From assembly GCA_015179125.1 (NCBI GenBank), contig WHVA01000032.1, positions 1 through 64,000 on the forward strand: a DNA stretch of 64,000 nucleotides. The letters are read 5' to 3'. The notes beneath the pieces were generated by a model. It had not been told where the DNA came from and ran no database searches. It was given only the letters and a program-made list of their open reading frames with translations. The position numbers and the translations under genes were made by a program. Position 1 is the stretch's first letter, and each line of letters begins with the position of its first letter. The DNA comes from Gautieria morchelliformis (Eukaryota; Basidiomycota; Agaricomycetes; Gomphales; Gomphaceae). This document shows positions 11,627-21,346 of this stretch, piece by piece.

Positions 11627-14157
11627 GTGCGCCGCAGACCTAATAGACGCCAACAGCGCCTAACGGCTTCTAAGCCAACCGTTACCATCATCCTCACGGA
11701 TGATGACCTTCCTCGCCTCCGCGAGGAATGGATGGAAAGAATCACTGACCTAGTCAGTGGAATTCCATTAGAACTCCCGCCATTGCGGGAGATCAACCAT
11801 GAGATCAACCTCATCGATCCCAACAAGCACATGCGGTATCGACTACCAAATGCCCCGAACACTTCCGAGAGGAACTGTCGGCAAAGATAGAACGATACAC
11901 CACTGCAAAGTGGTGGATTCCGGCAGTAGCGCAGCAGGCAGTGCCCATGCTGTGTGTGCCAAAGAAGAACGGTACGTTGAGAACCGTCTTCGATCTGCGC
12001 CAGCAGAATGAGAACACGGTGAAGGACATCACGCCCTTCCCGGATCAAGATATCATATGCAGCGACATGGCTCGCGGCCGATATCGAACTAAACTTGATA
12101 TGTCAGAAGCATACGAGCAGATCCGGATCCATCCGGATCACGTAGCAAAGACAGCCTTTGCTATGATCCTCGGCACCTTCAGGAGCCAGGTGATACAGAT
12201 GGGGGACTGTAACGCCCCATCAACATTCCAACGGCTGATGACAGCCATCTTCCGCGACTGCATAGGTCGCTTCATCCATGTATACATGGACGACATCTTC
12301 ATATTTTCGCTCTCAATACAAGAGCATGAAGAGCACCTCTACATCGTCTTTGACAGACTGAGGAAGAACCACCTCTTTCTGAGCAAGAAAAAGGTGGACC
12401 TCTACTCCATCAGAATGGAGTGCCTCGGCCATATAATCGATGGCCGAGGAGTACATGCCGACGAGGATAAGATGCAACGCATCCGCGAGTGGCGCAGGCC
12501 ACGGACATTCAACGACGTCCAGCGCTTCCTCAGGCTCATACAGTATCTGGCACACTACATGCCGGATGTCAGCGCATATACCACCCCGCTATCGGGCTGT
12601 GCGCGTAATAACCGTCCATTCGAATGGACGCCTCTGCTCGACAAATGCTGGCAAAGCATTAAGGCGCTGGCCTGTAAGGCCCCGATCCTGCGTCCAGTAG
12701 ACGCAAGGTGCCCAGAGCCAATCTGGGTGATCACCGACGGATCAAAAGCCGGCATCAGTGTGGTCTATGGCCAAGGTCCCGACTGGAAAACTTGTCGACC
12801 AGCCGGCTTCTTGTCAAAGAAGTTCAGCGTTGCTCAGCAACACTATCAGACTCACAAGCACGAGACGATCGCGGTGCTCAAGGCTCCCATGAAATGGGAG
12901 GACAAACTGCTGGGGCGAAGGTTCACCCTTGTCACAGACCACAAGGGACTCAAATACTTCGAGACCCAAAAGAGCCTATCTGACCGACAGGTCAGATGGT
13001 GGGAGTTTCTCTCCCGGTTCAATTTCAACACCGTTCATGTTGACGGTGTAGAGAACAAGGTAGCGGACTGCCTGTCGCGCTATTACGAGAGCGACACAGG
13101 TGACGACAATCACCTGGACCACATCTTCGTGAACGCGGATGCGCGTTTAGATCCGGACGGTGAGTTATTGCCCACCGACCGGTATGTCGAGCTGCGAACA
13201 GCGGCGACAAGACGATCTAAACGCCTCGCTGAGAAGGCAGAGGCGAGAGTAACAGAAGCCGCCGCATTAAACGAGGGCTCACCAGAGCCCGCGAACGTCG
13301 CCACATCCAGCGACGACGACGATGACGTCAAAGCCATCGACCCAGGGAACGACAGCGCACCCCTGCGCCGGATCGTCGAGCAAGGCGTAGACCTGTCTAA
13401 GGTCCTACGAGACGCGTACCATAGGGACACCATGTTCACAAAGATCATGGCGCACCCGGACGCGCACCCGAGATTTGGAATCTGGGACGGGCTGTTATGG
13501 ACTAAGAATCAGCTCAAGAGAGACGTCATTGCCGTCCCCCGCTCTGTTCTTCAAGGGGGAAGGAGGCTGATCGAAATTATCATCGATCAGGCACATCAGA
13601 TAGTCGGCCACTACGGCCATCTAAAGACTTCGAACTACGTTCGAAGGGCATATTGGTGGCCGGGCATGAGCCCAGACATAGAGGTGTTCTGCACTTCGTG
13701 CGCGAAGTGTCAGATGATGAAAACTGGGCCACAACGGCCCAAAGGCCTACTACACAGCCTACCCATTCCGGATAGGCCGTGGCAGTCGATTGGCATCGAC
13801 TTCATGGGCCCCCTGCCCAGATCTAACGACTGCGACTACCTGATGGTAGTCATCGACCGACTAACGTCGCTCGTACACCTCGTGCCAACCACGACGAGCG
13901 TGTCAGCCAAGGGAGTAGCCTGGCTGTTTCTGAAGGAGATCATCCGACTACACGGAGTTCCCGACTCCATCGTATCGGACAGAGACTCAAAGTTCACGTC
14001 GATCTTCTGGCGTGAACTCCAGCGACTCATGGGACTAAGCTCCTCATGTCAACTGCCTTCCATCCACAAACGGATGGAGCAACCGAGCGGGCAAACCGCT
14101 CGATCAGCCAGATATTGCGCGCAGTCGTTAGAGACGATCAAAAGGATTGGGCAGTGA
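11627..14157 (+). pseudogene. Gypsy-B pol: reverse transcriptase, RNase H and integrase (two frameshifts)
   Basis: Starts with a linker ending HMRYRLPNA. A one-base shift near 11856 moves the frame into PEHFREELSAKIERYTTAKWW, the usual lead-in to reverse transcriptase. Then come PMLCVPKKNGTLRTVFDLR, the active site YMDD (near 12282-12293), RNase H (ITDGSK..., TDHKGLKYFET, VADCLSR), an acidic linker, the integrase finger (H..H, CAKCQM) and the DDE core (GIDFMGPLP, SDRDSKF). A second frameshift near 14040 ends this frame; the integrase continues as STAFHPQTDGATERANR in the next frame. Because of these shifts it is a pseudogene, although most residues are conserved. Confidence 0.88.
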
Positions 14158-14876
14158 AATGCCCAATGGTTGAGGTCGCCCTCAACAGCAACGTCAGTGC
14201 GACCACAGGGTTCGCACCTTTCGAGCTGAACCACGGCTATATGCCGCGGATAGACCTCCCCATAGACGCGGACACCCCGTTCAAAGGGGTGGCCCGGTTC
14301 GCACATCAGGCAAAATGGAACCTGATGGCGACACACGATGCAATCATAGAGCATCGAGTGACGCAAACGTTTCACGCAAATAAGAAACGTATGGCGAGCG
14401 ACAGATACGCGGCCAACGACCGCGTCTACCTCTCGACACAAAACTTAACTCTCCCGAAAGGAAGAGCCAGAAAACTAGTCCCGCGGTACATCGGACCATA
14501 CCACGTCATCGAGGCTCACAACGATGCCTCGATGGTGACCTTCGATCTTCCCGATGAGCTGAAAAGCCGTCGCATTTCACCGGTTTTCCATTCCAGCCTC
14601 GTACGGCGATACGAGGCTAACAACGACGAATTGTTCCCTCATCGTGAGGCCAAGTCATTTTATGACTTTGGAGCAAATGACAACGAGGAGTGGCTCATCG
14701 ACAAGATTATCACACATCGATGGATAAACTCGACGGACCTGGAATTCCAGGTCCGTTGGACCCTAGGTGACGTGACATGGGAACCCATGTCGTCCTGCAA
14801 GGACCTGGAAGCCCTGGATAGCTACTTAGAGCTTCGGGGGGTGGGCAAGCCACGCGACCTCCCCAGACGCCGCTAG
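14046..14876 (+). pseudogene. Gypsy-B integrase C-terminus and chromodomain
   Basis: Continues the integrase after the frameshift near 14040. HPQTDGATERANRSI carries the third catalytic E; then comes a GPY/F-like block (KLVPRYIGPYHVIEA) and a C-terminal chromodomain-like module (EWLIDKIITHRWINSTDLEF to VTWEPMSSCKDLEALDSYL). Stop at 14874-14876. Between it and the next start (15000) lie about 120 bases with no gene, including a G/C-rich inverted repeat around CACGTGCAGACCACGTG. Confidence 0.85.
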
Positions 14877-14999
14877 ACGCATCTGTCACGTGCAGACCAC
14901 GTGACGCGCCGGCCACGGCGCGGTTAAATTTTCACCTCGGATCTTTCCGAGGGCGCATCGCTTCTTGGAAGCTACCACCACCATCATCTACCCACGAAG

Positions 15000-17476
15000 A
15001 TGATGCCCCCCAAAGATGGGATGGACGTTGACCCGTCAACGTCCACAACGCGAACAACGGCCCCGAGACAAGGGGCCGCGGACATTCTCCGTGCTCTGGT
15101 AGACCAGGAGCACTGGACTATCGTGGGATGGGAGGACGCCCTCTGTAAGGGCAACCCTGGCTAGTCGTGGAGATCACACTACCACACAACTGACAAGGGG
15201 AAATCCAAAGTATGTATAAATGAACAGAGCATACAAGAGAGGGGGTTCTCACCTGACAAGGGGAAATCCAAAGAGAAAAGTCTAAGGACCCCCAATGTCA
15301 GCGAGCCCGTATTATACTACGCTGCGCAGCCAGGGACAACGCTTGGCACCCGCCATCAACCCTGCATCCCCCTGACCCTTGATCGACCCTTGATGCTACC
15401 TATTATGCGAGTCGCTTGATTTCCGACACTGTTCCGGGGCGGAAGTCGGAAATTGGAGTGGAACTGGCAAGGCGAACGGAACTGGTGGAAGTTCTCCCAG
15501 AAGCGGAATCGTTCCCGAAAGCGGATGCGGAGATGGAATCGGAACCGGAAGCGGAGTCGGAAATGGAGTCGGAACTGGGTGTGGTGTCGGAACTGGAAAT
15601 GGAAAACAGGGTGTCCCCTGACACCCTCGCCATCGTCCACCCGGACGATAGCGCGACGTGCACGGACTATGCCGTGCACCTAAGGGCAGCGACAGGCACC
15701 CGCAAGGTCAAACTGCGGGACGAAGACATCGGCGACGCCGTCGATGCAGCGTGGGGATGGCTCCCAAAGGGCATCGCGCGTGACGCGCGAGAGGAGCCCC
15801 TCCGGGACGTCCACGACCTCAAAAAAGAGGTCAAGGAGCTAGAACGCGCGGTCGAGGACCGCGACGACGCACTCGCGACCGAGCGCGCCAGGATCAAGGA
15901 GCTGGAGCAACAGCTGAGTGCAGCCCAGCTCCAGGTTACCCTGGTCCACGCTGCCTCAAAAAGGCCGCGACATGACCCAGCCACAGACCCAGTGGCCGGG
16001 CCATCTTCACCTCGCGCGACGGCGCCGTTGCCGGCGCGCGCAACGTCGGGGCTCGTGTCCCGATTGTCGGCGCCGACGCCAACCACGACAACAACGGAAG
16101 GGCAGAGCGCACCTTCCGACTCTGCGTACGGCGTCCCTGATGGATGGGACTCCGACTCATCCGTCTGGAAGGCGTACGACCCCGAACGGGCACAGTGGCT
16201 GGCAGAGCAGCCAAAGAAGAAGCTCAAGAAATTGCGCGGCCCCATCCACAACGTCAATGGGCTAGCCATTGCGAAGGAAAGCGCGATCAGCGCTTACCTG
16301 GCGGCGTCATCGTCGCACACCATCCACGACCCCGCCCTTCAGCGGCGGATAGCTCAGGTCGAGGCCCAGTACATCGGGCCTGGCGTGGCCCTACCGCCGC
16401 CGACGGGGACAGTTGAGTCGGCTTATCCTCCCTACCCGGGGGAGGGAAGGCTCATCCCACTCGGAGATCCACCAATCTCCGAGATGGGCCTACTACCACG
16501 ACCGGTAGGAAAGGCCCAACAACGTCGTACCCAATGGTACGACGTCTGCCCGCTCGACGAACCCCGCTTCGTCGAACTCATAGCGCGGGCAAAAGAAACA
16601 CCGCAGATCGCGCGTACGCGCGAGATGATCGGCGTATTCAAATGTATCGAGCGCGAACAACGCGCTCGCAATCCCAAAAGGGATTGTCTCGTGATAGCAG
16701 ACGGTACCCCGCACGATATCGCGGCCATCCTGAAGGGTTGGATACACAACCCCGAGGGAATTCCATCTGCCATCTGTGACAACGCAGATGGCACCTTCAA
16801 CCTAGACGATATGGACGTCTGGATGTGGTTGAAGGCCCTTGCACCCCGGGTCAAAGGGGTCGCATCACCACTCAGGGCGAGACTACTCGACCTCTTCGGT
16901 TCGACTGACCAATGGTCGAGCCTCGTCGACGCCAGGGAAGTGCTGATGCCTCAGAGCACCACCCTGCGGCTCTCAATCACGGGCCCATTCCCTGTGGAGG
17001 GCCGAGCCGGCCCCGACATCCCACTCGCGGAGATCGCGAGATGGTTGGCCCGCTACGCGGGGGTCACTCGCGAGCGAGCAGCGCGCATTGAACATTACGT
17101 TCAGGGCAGCATCACCGGCGCGGCATTCAGCGCCGCCGCCCGTGAGGGCCAACAAAAGGTCATCGAGACCAGCCATGTGAGGGCCGCAGTGCCACGACCC
17201 CTCACTCACGCTCAGCTCGACCGAGAGCTGGCGCGCTTCCGGCCCCCTCCTCAAACGGAGGACCCGGCCGTCAAGGCTATGCTCCGCGAGGACACGGGCC
17301 CCAGCGCCTAAGCGGAGAGCGTCACCAGTGGTGAGGCCGACCAGCCTCCCCCAATCACCACCGACGACGCGGAGATGCCCCTGGAGGAGTCACATGCTCC
17401 TCCGGCCCCGTACGACGACGTCGTCGTCGTATCGGCCACTCTAGAGGATTCCCTCATGGACGACCTCTATGAGTAG
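15000..17476 (+). pseudogene. Gypsy-B ORF3, extra protein of unknown function downstream of pol, split by a solo LTR
   Basis: ATG at 15000 opens 48 codons to 15143. The solo LTR 15144-15623 and its CCCTC duplication follow, and the same frame resumes at 15629 and runs to TAA at 17309-17311, giving 608 residues before insertion. After that stop the same frame stays open for 54 more codons to TAG at 17474-17476 with an acidic, proline-rich tail, so the TAA may itself be a late mutation. Visible features: an N-terminal S/T-rich stretch, a coiled coil at about residues 108-143 (DLKKEVKELERAVEDRDDAL...), a P/T/S-rich middle, and a folded-looking C-terminal half. I see no signal peptide, membrane segment, zinc finger or envelope feature. 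Its place after integrase is where some elements carry an extra gene. I do not recognise the function. Confidence 0.7.
15144..15623 (-). repeat. Solo LTR of the gypsy-1 type, 480 bp
   Basis: Reads TGTAAGGGCAACCC to GTCCCCTGACA and is flanked on both sides by CCCTC (15139-15143 and 15624-15628), a perfect 5-bp duplication. No internal element sequence is present. It shares with the gypsy-1 LTR (19083-19557) the extra segment GGTGTGGTGTCGGAACTG that gypsy-2 LTRs lack. It probably arose by recombination between the two LTRs of a full element inserted in gypsy-B ORF3. Confidence 0.93.
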
Positions 17477-17512
17477 TAGTCAACCCCTATAGTTATCTAT
17501 AGAGGGGGAGGG

Positions 17513-17726
17513 TGTAAATAACCTGTGTATCTACATGTAAAATAGTTATTACATAATCCCAGTGGGCCCCTTAGGGACCCACTGTATAGTTTATGCGTGG
17601 GAACCGGCCAGCGGTTCCCATCGCATCTTACTCTTACCTGTCACTACATAGCATTCAGAATACCACTCATTGGTCAAGTTCTGCAGTGCCCTTGTGATAC
17701 AAGGTCCTAAGATCGACATCTTTACA
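17513..17726 (+). repeat. Gypsy-B 3' LTR, 214 bp
   Basis: Begins TGTAAATAACCTGTG after the purine tract AGAGGGGGAGGG (17501-17512) and ends CGACATCTTTACA. It differs from the 5' LTR (29904-30117) at two positions, one an ACGT to ACAT change at a CpG. Two long hairpins are visible: 17560-17584 (CAGTGGG...CCCACTG) and 17598-17620 (TGGGAACCG, 5-base loop, CGGTTCCCA). Confidence 0.92.
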
Positions 17727-17938
17727 GCAGACTACCGGTTTTCTCCCAGAAGACTTCGGAGTACGGTCAGAGGAGTGGGACGGTGCCTATCCAGACCACA
17801 AAGCCCTTCAGGTAGGGCGCAAAGGCAAGGAGCTTGTCATCAGCCTCCCTGCACAGATCTGGTATCCTCGTGCCGTTTCTTGGGCCCAGGCTCTCTACGT
17901 TATGAGCGAGGTGCAGTTCCAGCTTGAAGAGCAATAAT
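17727..17938 (+). pseudogene. C-terminal exon of the integrase-like host gene, displaced by the inversion
   Basis: After the GCAGA duplication the frame reads TTGFLPEDFGVRSEEWDG, then LQVGRKGKELVISLPAQIW, then YPRAVSWAQALYVMSEVQF, ending LEEQ and TAA (17936-17938). This is the conserved C-terminus of the Agaricomycete integrase-like family whose remaining exons are at 30118-32104 on the minus strand. Joining at the duplication (...GTG CAG GTG CAG ACT ACC GGT...) keeps the frame exactly. It is a separated piece of one gene, not a gene on its own. Confidence 0.85.
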
Positions 17939-18089
17939 GTAGGCATCTATCATCTCCATCTATCTAATTTTTTCATCTTGGTTTGCATGTAGAGAGATCG
18001 CTGTGCCCGACTGCATGACACGGCGCGACACACACACGAAACCAGTGGGTTTGAATCTGAAGGGGTCACGAGCACCCACATCCATGGTG

Positions 18090-18660
18090 CTCTTTACCAT
18101 GTCTTGTTCTCATGTCTCCTCCTCCCTCTCCTTGTCCGCCTTCATCAATGCTTCCGGGTCCATAGGCCGAGGTCTTGCTGTCAATGTAAATGGAAATCAT
18201 TGGCAGAGGGTCATTGTTCAAGTAGACAATGATGAAGAAGAGGCCGTTGTAATCGTCTACAGATTCATGCCACGAAAGAAGTATGAAATTGCCCTGGGCA
18301 TCGTAGCTACTGATGATACTGTCTCAGAAGATGTCACTATGCAGCCAAGTGAAGGTGTGTGCTCTAAATAACTGTCATGCTTTTGTATGCTTGATTCCCT
18401 CCACTCTCTAGATTATGATACTGCTCCATCAGCTCTTCCCATGGCGGGTGCAACGGCTCATGTGGCATATTCGGCTGCTTCCCCATCCACACTTACTCCT
18501 CCCACAACACCTGTTCGATCATCACCACCGAGAACTATTACGCAGGAGGAGCGCATCGGACAACTGCGAAAGCAGCTTTCTCTTCGGACAGTCGAGCAAG
18601 ACGATCTCACGTCCCAGCTCAAGCTTCCCCGTCGTGAATCACAGTGCAGCAACACAGACC
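18090..18660 (+). pseudogene. Truncated conserved fungal gene fragment (unknown function) with one intron
   Basis: A frame from about 18090 encodes SCSHVSSSLSLSAFINASGS, then LAVNVNGNHWQRVIVQVDN, then EEEAVVIVYRFMPRKKYEIALGI. A 57-bp GT-AG intron (18355-18411) joins in phase 1 to DYDTAPSALPMAG, a P/T/S-rich linker, and a predicted coiled coil start (ITQEERIGQLRKQLSLRTVEQ). I recognise this pattern (a beta-rich N-terminal domain followed by a long coiled coil) as a conserved uncharacterised basidiomycete protein. The coiled coil ends abruptly near 18655; the sequence after that does not continue the family in any frame, so this is a 3'-truncated remnant. In the original order it follows the integrase-like gene on the same strand. 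Confidence 0.6.
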
Positions 18661-19082
18661 GCTGCAGCGACCCAGGCCCACGCACCCCACACGCGACGCA
18701 GACACACGGGACGGGACGTGGACGGATGATGACAGACCGCCGACCACGCAGTCCGCATCATGGTCCCTCATGTCGGTGCATAGGCCGCAGCCGCCACGGG
18801 GTGTGCACGAGTGCGTCGGTCTCAGACACGCAGAGACCGACACACACATCCATGCAGTTAGCTCGGTGCTGTGCCACGCTCCTATCCCAGCCTGGACGGA
18901 CGTGCACGATCCACGCCGTGTGCACGCCGCACGAGTGGATGTCGGCGCGGCTGTCTCGCCTCGACAAACCCACACTCGGCGTGTGCAGTGCGCGTGGCGC
19001 GTTCAGACCCACGCTGGCAGCGGGCGGTGCCACATCCACCGCGTGTAAAGACAAGACCCCTTCACTGCTGGTGTAGGCCTAT
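18661..19082. other. GC-rich stretch without a recognisable gene
   Basis: All frames give low-complexity, R/H/T/C-rich products (CA-rich stretches such as CACACACGGGACGG), with no family resemblance. It ends with CCTAT (19078-19082) at the gypsy-1 LTR. I see nothing further in it. Confidence 0.5.
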
Positions 19083-19557
19083 TGTAAGGGCAAGCCTGGC
19101 TAGTCGTGGAGATCACACTACCACACAAAAGGGGAAATCCAAAGTATGTATAAATGAACAGAGCATACAAGAGAAGGGGTTCTCACCTGACAAGGGGAAA
19201 TCCAAAGAGAAAAGTCTAAGGACCCCCAATGTCAGCGAGCCCGTATTATACTACGCTGCGCAGCCAGGGACAACACTTGGCACCCGCCATCAACCCTGCA
19301 TCCCCCTGACCCTTGATCGACCCTTGATGCTACCTATTATGCGAGTCGCTTGATTTCCGACACTGTTCCGGGGCGGAAGTCGGAAATTGGAGTGGAACTG
19401 GCAAGGCGAACGGAACTGGTGGAAGTTCTCCCAGAAGCGGAATCGTTCCCGAAAGCGGATGCGGAGATGGAATCGGAACCGGAAGCGGAGTCGGAAATGG
19501 AGTCGGAACTGGGTGTGGTGTCGGAACTGGAAATGGAAAACAGGGTGTCCCCTGACA
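19083..19557 (-). repeat. Gypsy-1 3' LTR, 475 bp
   Basis: Reads TGTAAGGGCAAGCC to GTCCCCTGACA. It lies immediately 3' of the gypsy-1 pol end on the minus strand. It has a small internal deletion near 19127 relative to the other LTRs (ACAACTGACAAGG reduced to ACAAAAGG) and carries the GGTGTGGTGTCGG segment of the solo LTR. In the element's orientation the outer flank is ATAGG. Confidence 0.88.
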
Positions 19558-20696
19558 TCACCCCCCTCTAGCGTGCTGCGTCCTCGAAGCACGGGACACA
19601 AGGGATTGAAATGCCAGCGAGCGGATTCGGCGAGGGGCACCTGGATGTGTCCTATAGAACTCCCGGAGTTTGTCAGGAGCGGAAACATCTTGCTCCGGGA
19701 CCCAAGAATTCTCCTCGTACCCATACCCTTCCCATTTCACGAGGAATTGGAGTCGTCCTCGCACAAACCGGCTGTCCAGGATCCGTTCCACCACGTAGTG
19801 CTCTTCCCCATCTACAATTTCTGGCGGAGGTGGCGGATGAGCCTTCCGATGTGGAATTGGGTCCTCAAGCATAGGGAGTAACTTCACCACGTTGAAGACG
19901 GGGTGGAGGCGGGACATGGACATCGGAAGTCGGAGGCGGTATGCATTCCGTCCAACCCTCCGCGTCACTGTGAAGGGCCCAAGGTAGCGGTGGGCAAGCT
20001 TCTGCGAAGGGCGTGTGGTGTGGATGTCACTTGCATCTAGGTACACCTTGTCTCCAACTTGGTACTCTGGGGCAGGAACCCGGCGTCGGTTGTAGTACCT
20101 TGCCATGTCATCCTTGGCCTTCGCAAGGGCCGACTTGGCTTCCGAAAGAGTGGAGTCCATGCGGTCTCGGAACTCGTTGACCGTCTCAAGTCGGGACTCA
20201 GCCTGGCGTGGTTCGAAGCCCATCCGCGGGTGTCGTCCGGAGTCAAGCATGAAGGGAGTCTGTTGTGTGGCGGAATGGACATGGTTGTTGTATTGGAATT
20301 CCGCCAGCGGAAGTAACTCATCCCAGTCATCCTGCCTCTCATTGACAAAGAGGCGGAGATATTGCTCTAACGCCTGATTGACCCGTTCCGTCTGTCCGTC
20401 GCCCTGCAGATGGTACGCTGTGGTGGTAGCCAGCTTTATGCCGAGCAGGCGGTAGAGCTCCCGAGTCAGTTCCGCGACAAACTGCGGACCTCGGTCGGAA
20501 ACAACTTGCTTCGGGAGCCCATGCAACTTCCAGACATGTGCAAGGAACAGGCGGGCCGCTCCGAGGGCTGTGATCGTCGTGTGCGTCGGAATGAAGTGGG
20601 ACACCTTGCTCACCGAATCCACGACGTTCATGATCGCGTCGTAGCCATGAGACTCTGGGAGTTCAACGATGAAGTCGACACTGATGGTGTCCCAGC
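19558..20696 (-). pseudogene. Gypsy-1 pol, 3' part: integrase core and chromodomain
   Basis: Minus-strand continuation of the fragment at 1-813. The frame begins WDTISVDFIVELPESHGYDA, passes the integrase core (SDRGPQF, GDGQTERVNQ), the C-terminal block (HRYLGPFTVTRRVG) and a chromodomain (YVVERILDSRFVRGRLQF to ENSWVPEQDV), and stops at TGA 19558-19560 directly before the LTR. It is preceded on the minus strand by the gypsy-2 5' LTR. The bases between LTR and coding sequence are GCTGG, the same 5 bp found at 809-813. Confidence 0.9.
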
Positions 20697-21159
20697 TGTC
20701 AGGGGACACCCTGTTTTCCATTTCCAGTTCCGACTCCATTTCCGACTCCGCTTCCGATTCCGATTCCATCTCCGCCTCCGCTCTCGGAAATGATTCCGCT
20801 TCTGGGAGAACTTCCACCAGTTCTGTTCGCCTTCCCAGTTCCACTCCAATTTCCGAGTTCCATCCTCGGAACAGTGTCGGAAATCAAGCGACTCGCGTAA
20901 TAGGTGACATCAAGGGTCGATCAAGGGTCAGGGAGGTGCAGGGTTGATGGCGGGTGCCAAGTGTTGTCCCTGGCTGCGCAGCGTAGTATAATACGGGCTC
21001 GCTGACATTGGGGGTCCTTAGACTTTTCTCTTTGGATTTCCCCTTGTCAGGTGAGAATCCCCTCTCTTGTATGCTCTGTTCATTTATACAGACTTTGGAT
21101 TTCCCCTTGTCAGTTGTGTGGTAGTGTGATCTCCACAACTAGCCAGGGTCGCCCTTACA
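20697..21159 (+). repeat. Gypsy-2 5' LTR, 463 bp
   Basis: Reads TGTCAGGGGACACC to GGGTCGCCCTTACA and is followed by the gypsy-2 leader and gag, so it is the 5' LTR in + orientation. It appears identical in inverted form to the 3' LTR at 814-1276. Left flank CCAGC (20692-20696) is the reverse complement of GCTGG at 809-813. Confidence 0.93.
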
Positions 21160-21346
21160 GCAGAAAAGTCTCTCCCATAGAGGACCGGCGGTCGTACTGC
21201 GTGTCGCAGCCGCCATAGGTGCGTTCGGAATCGGAGACAGCGACTCGGAGATTGCAACCTCTTCCGCACACACAGCGTACGACAGCCCTTCTTCTTACGT
21301 CGAGCTCCCAACCCCGGAAATCCCGTCCCACATTTCTCCTTCCGAC
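21160..21346 (+). other. Gypsy-2 leader between 5' LTR and gag
   Basis: 187 bases without a gene. The primer-binding site should start within the first few bases after the LTR (GCAGAAAAGTCTCTCCC); I cannot assign the tRNA. The region encodes a short open stretch rich in acidic residues in the gag frame, so the true gag start could lie slightly upstream of 21347. Confidence 0.6.

Larger units (their letters stand above)
9813..17726 (+). mobile_element. Gypsy-B, 3' part: gag end, pol, ORF3 and 3' LTR
   Basis: This is an older Ty3/gypsy element, different from gypsy-1/2. The window holds it in two pieces: this one, and the 5' LTR plus gag start at 28415-30117 on the minus strand. The two 214-bp LTRs (17513-17726 and 29904-30117) differ at only two positions, and both are flanked by GCAGA (17727-17731; reverse complement at 30118-30122). 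The two pieces are therefore one insertion separated by the inversion. Gag and pol carry several frameshifts, so the copy is dead. A solo LTR (15144-15623) interrupts ORF3. The coding sequence is unusually full of short inverted repeats (see findings). Confidence 0.9.

Noticed and set aside
18661..19076. Frame continuing after the truncated gene fragment
   Set aside because: Composition changes abruptly to H/R/T/C-rich low complexity, and the coiled coil expected in this family is gone.
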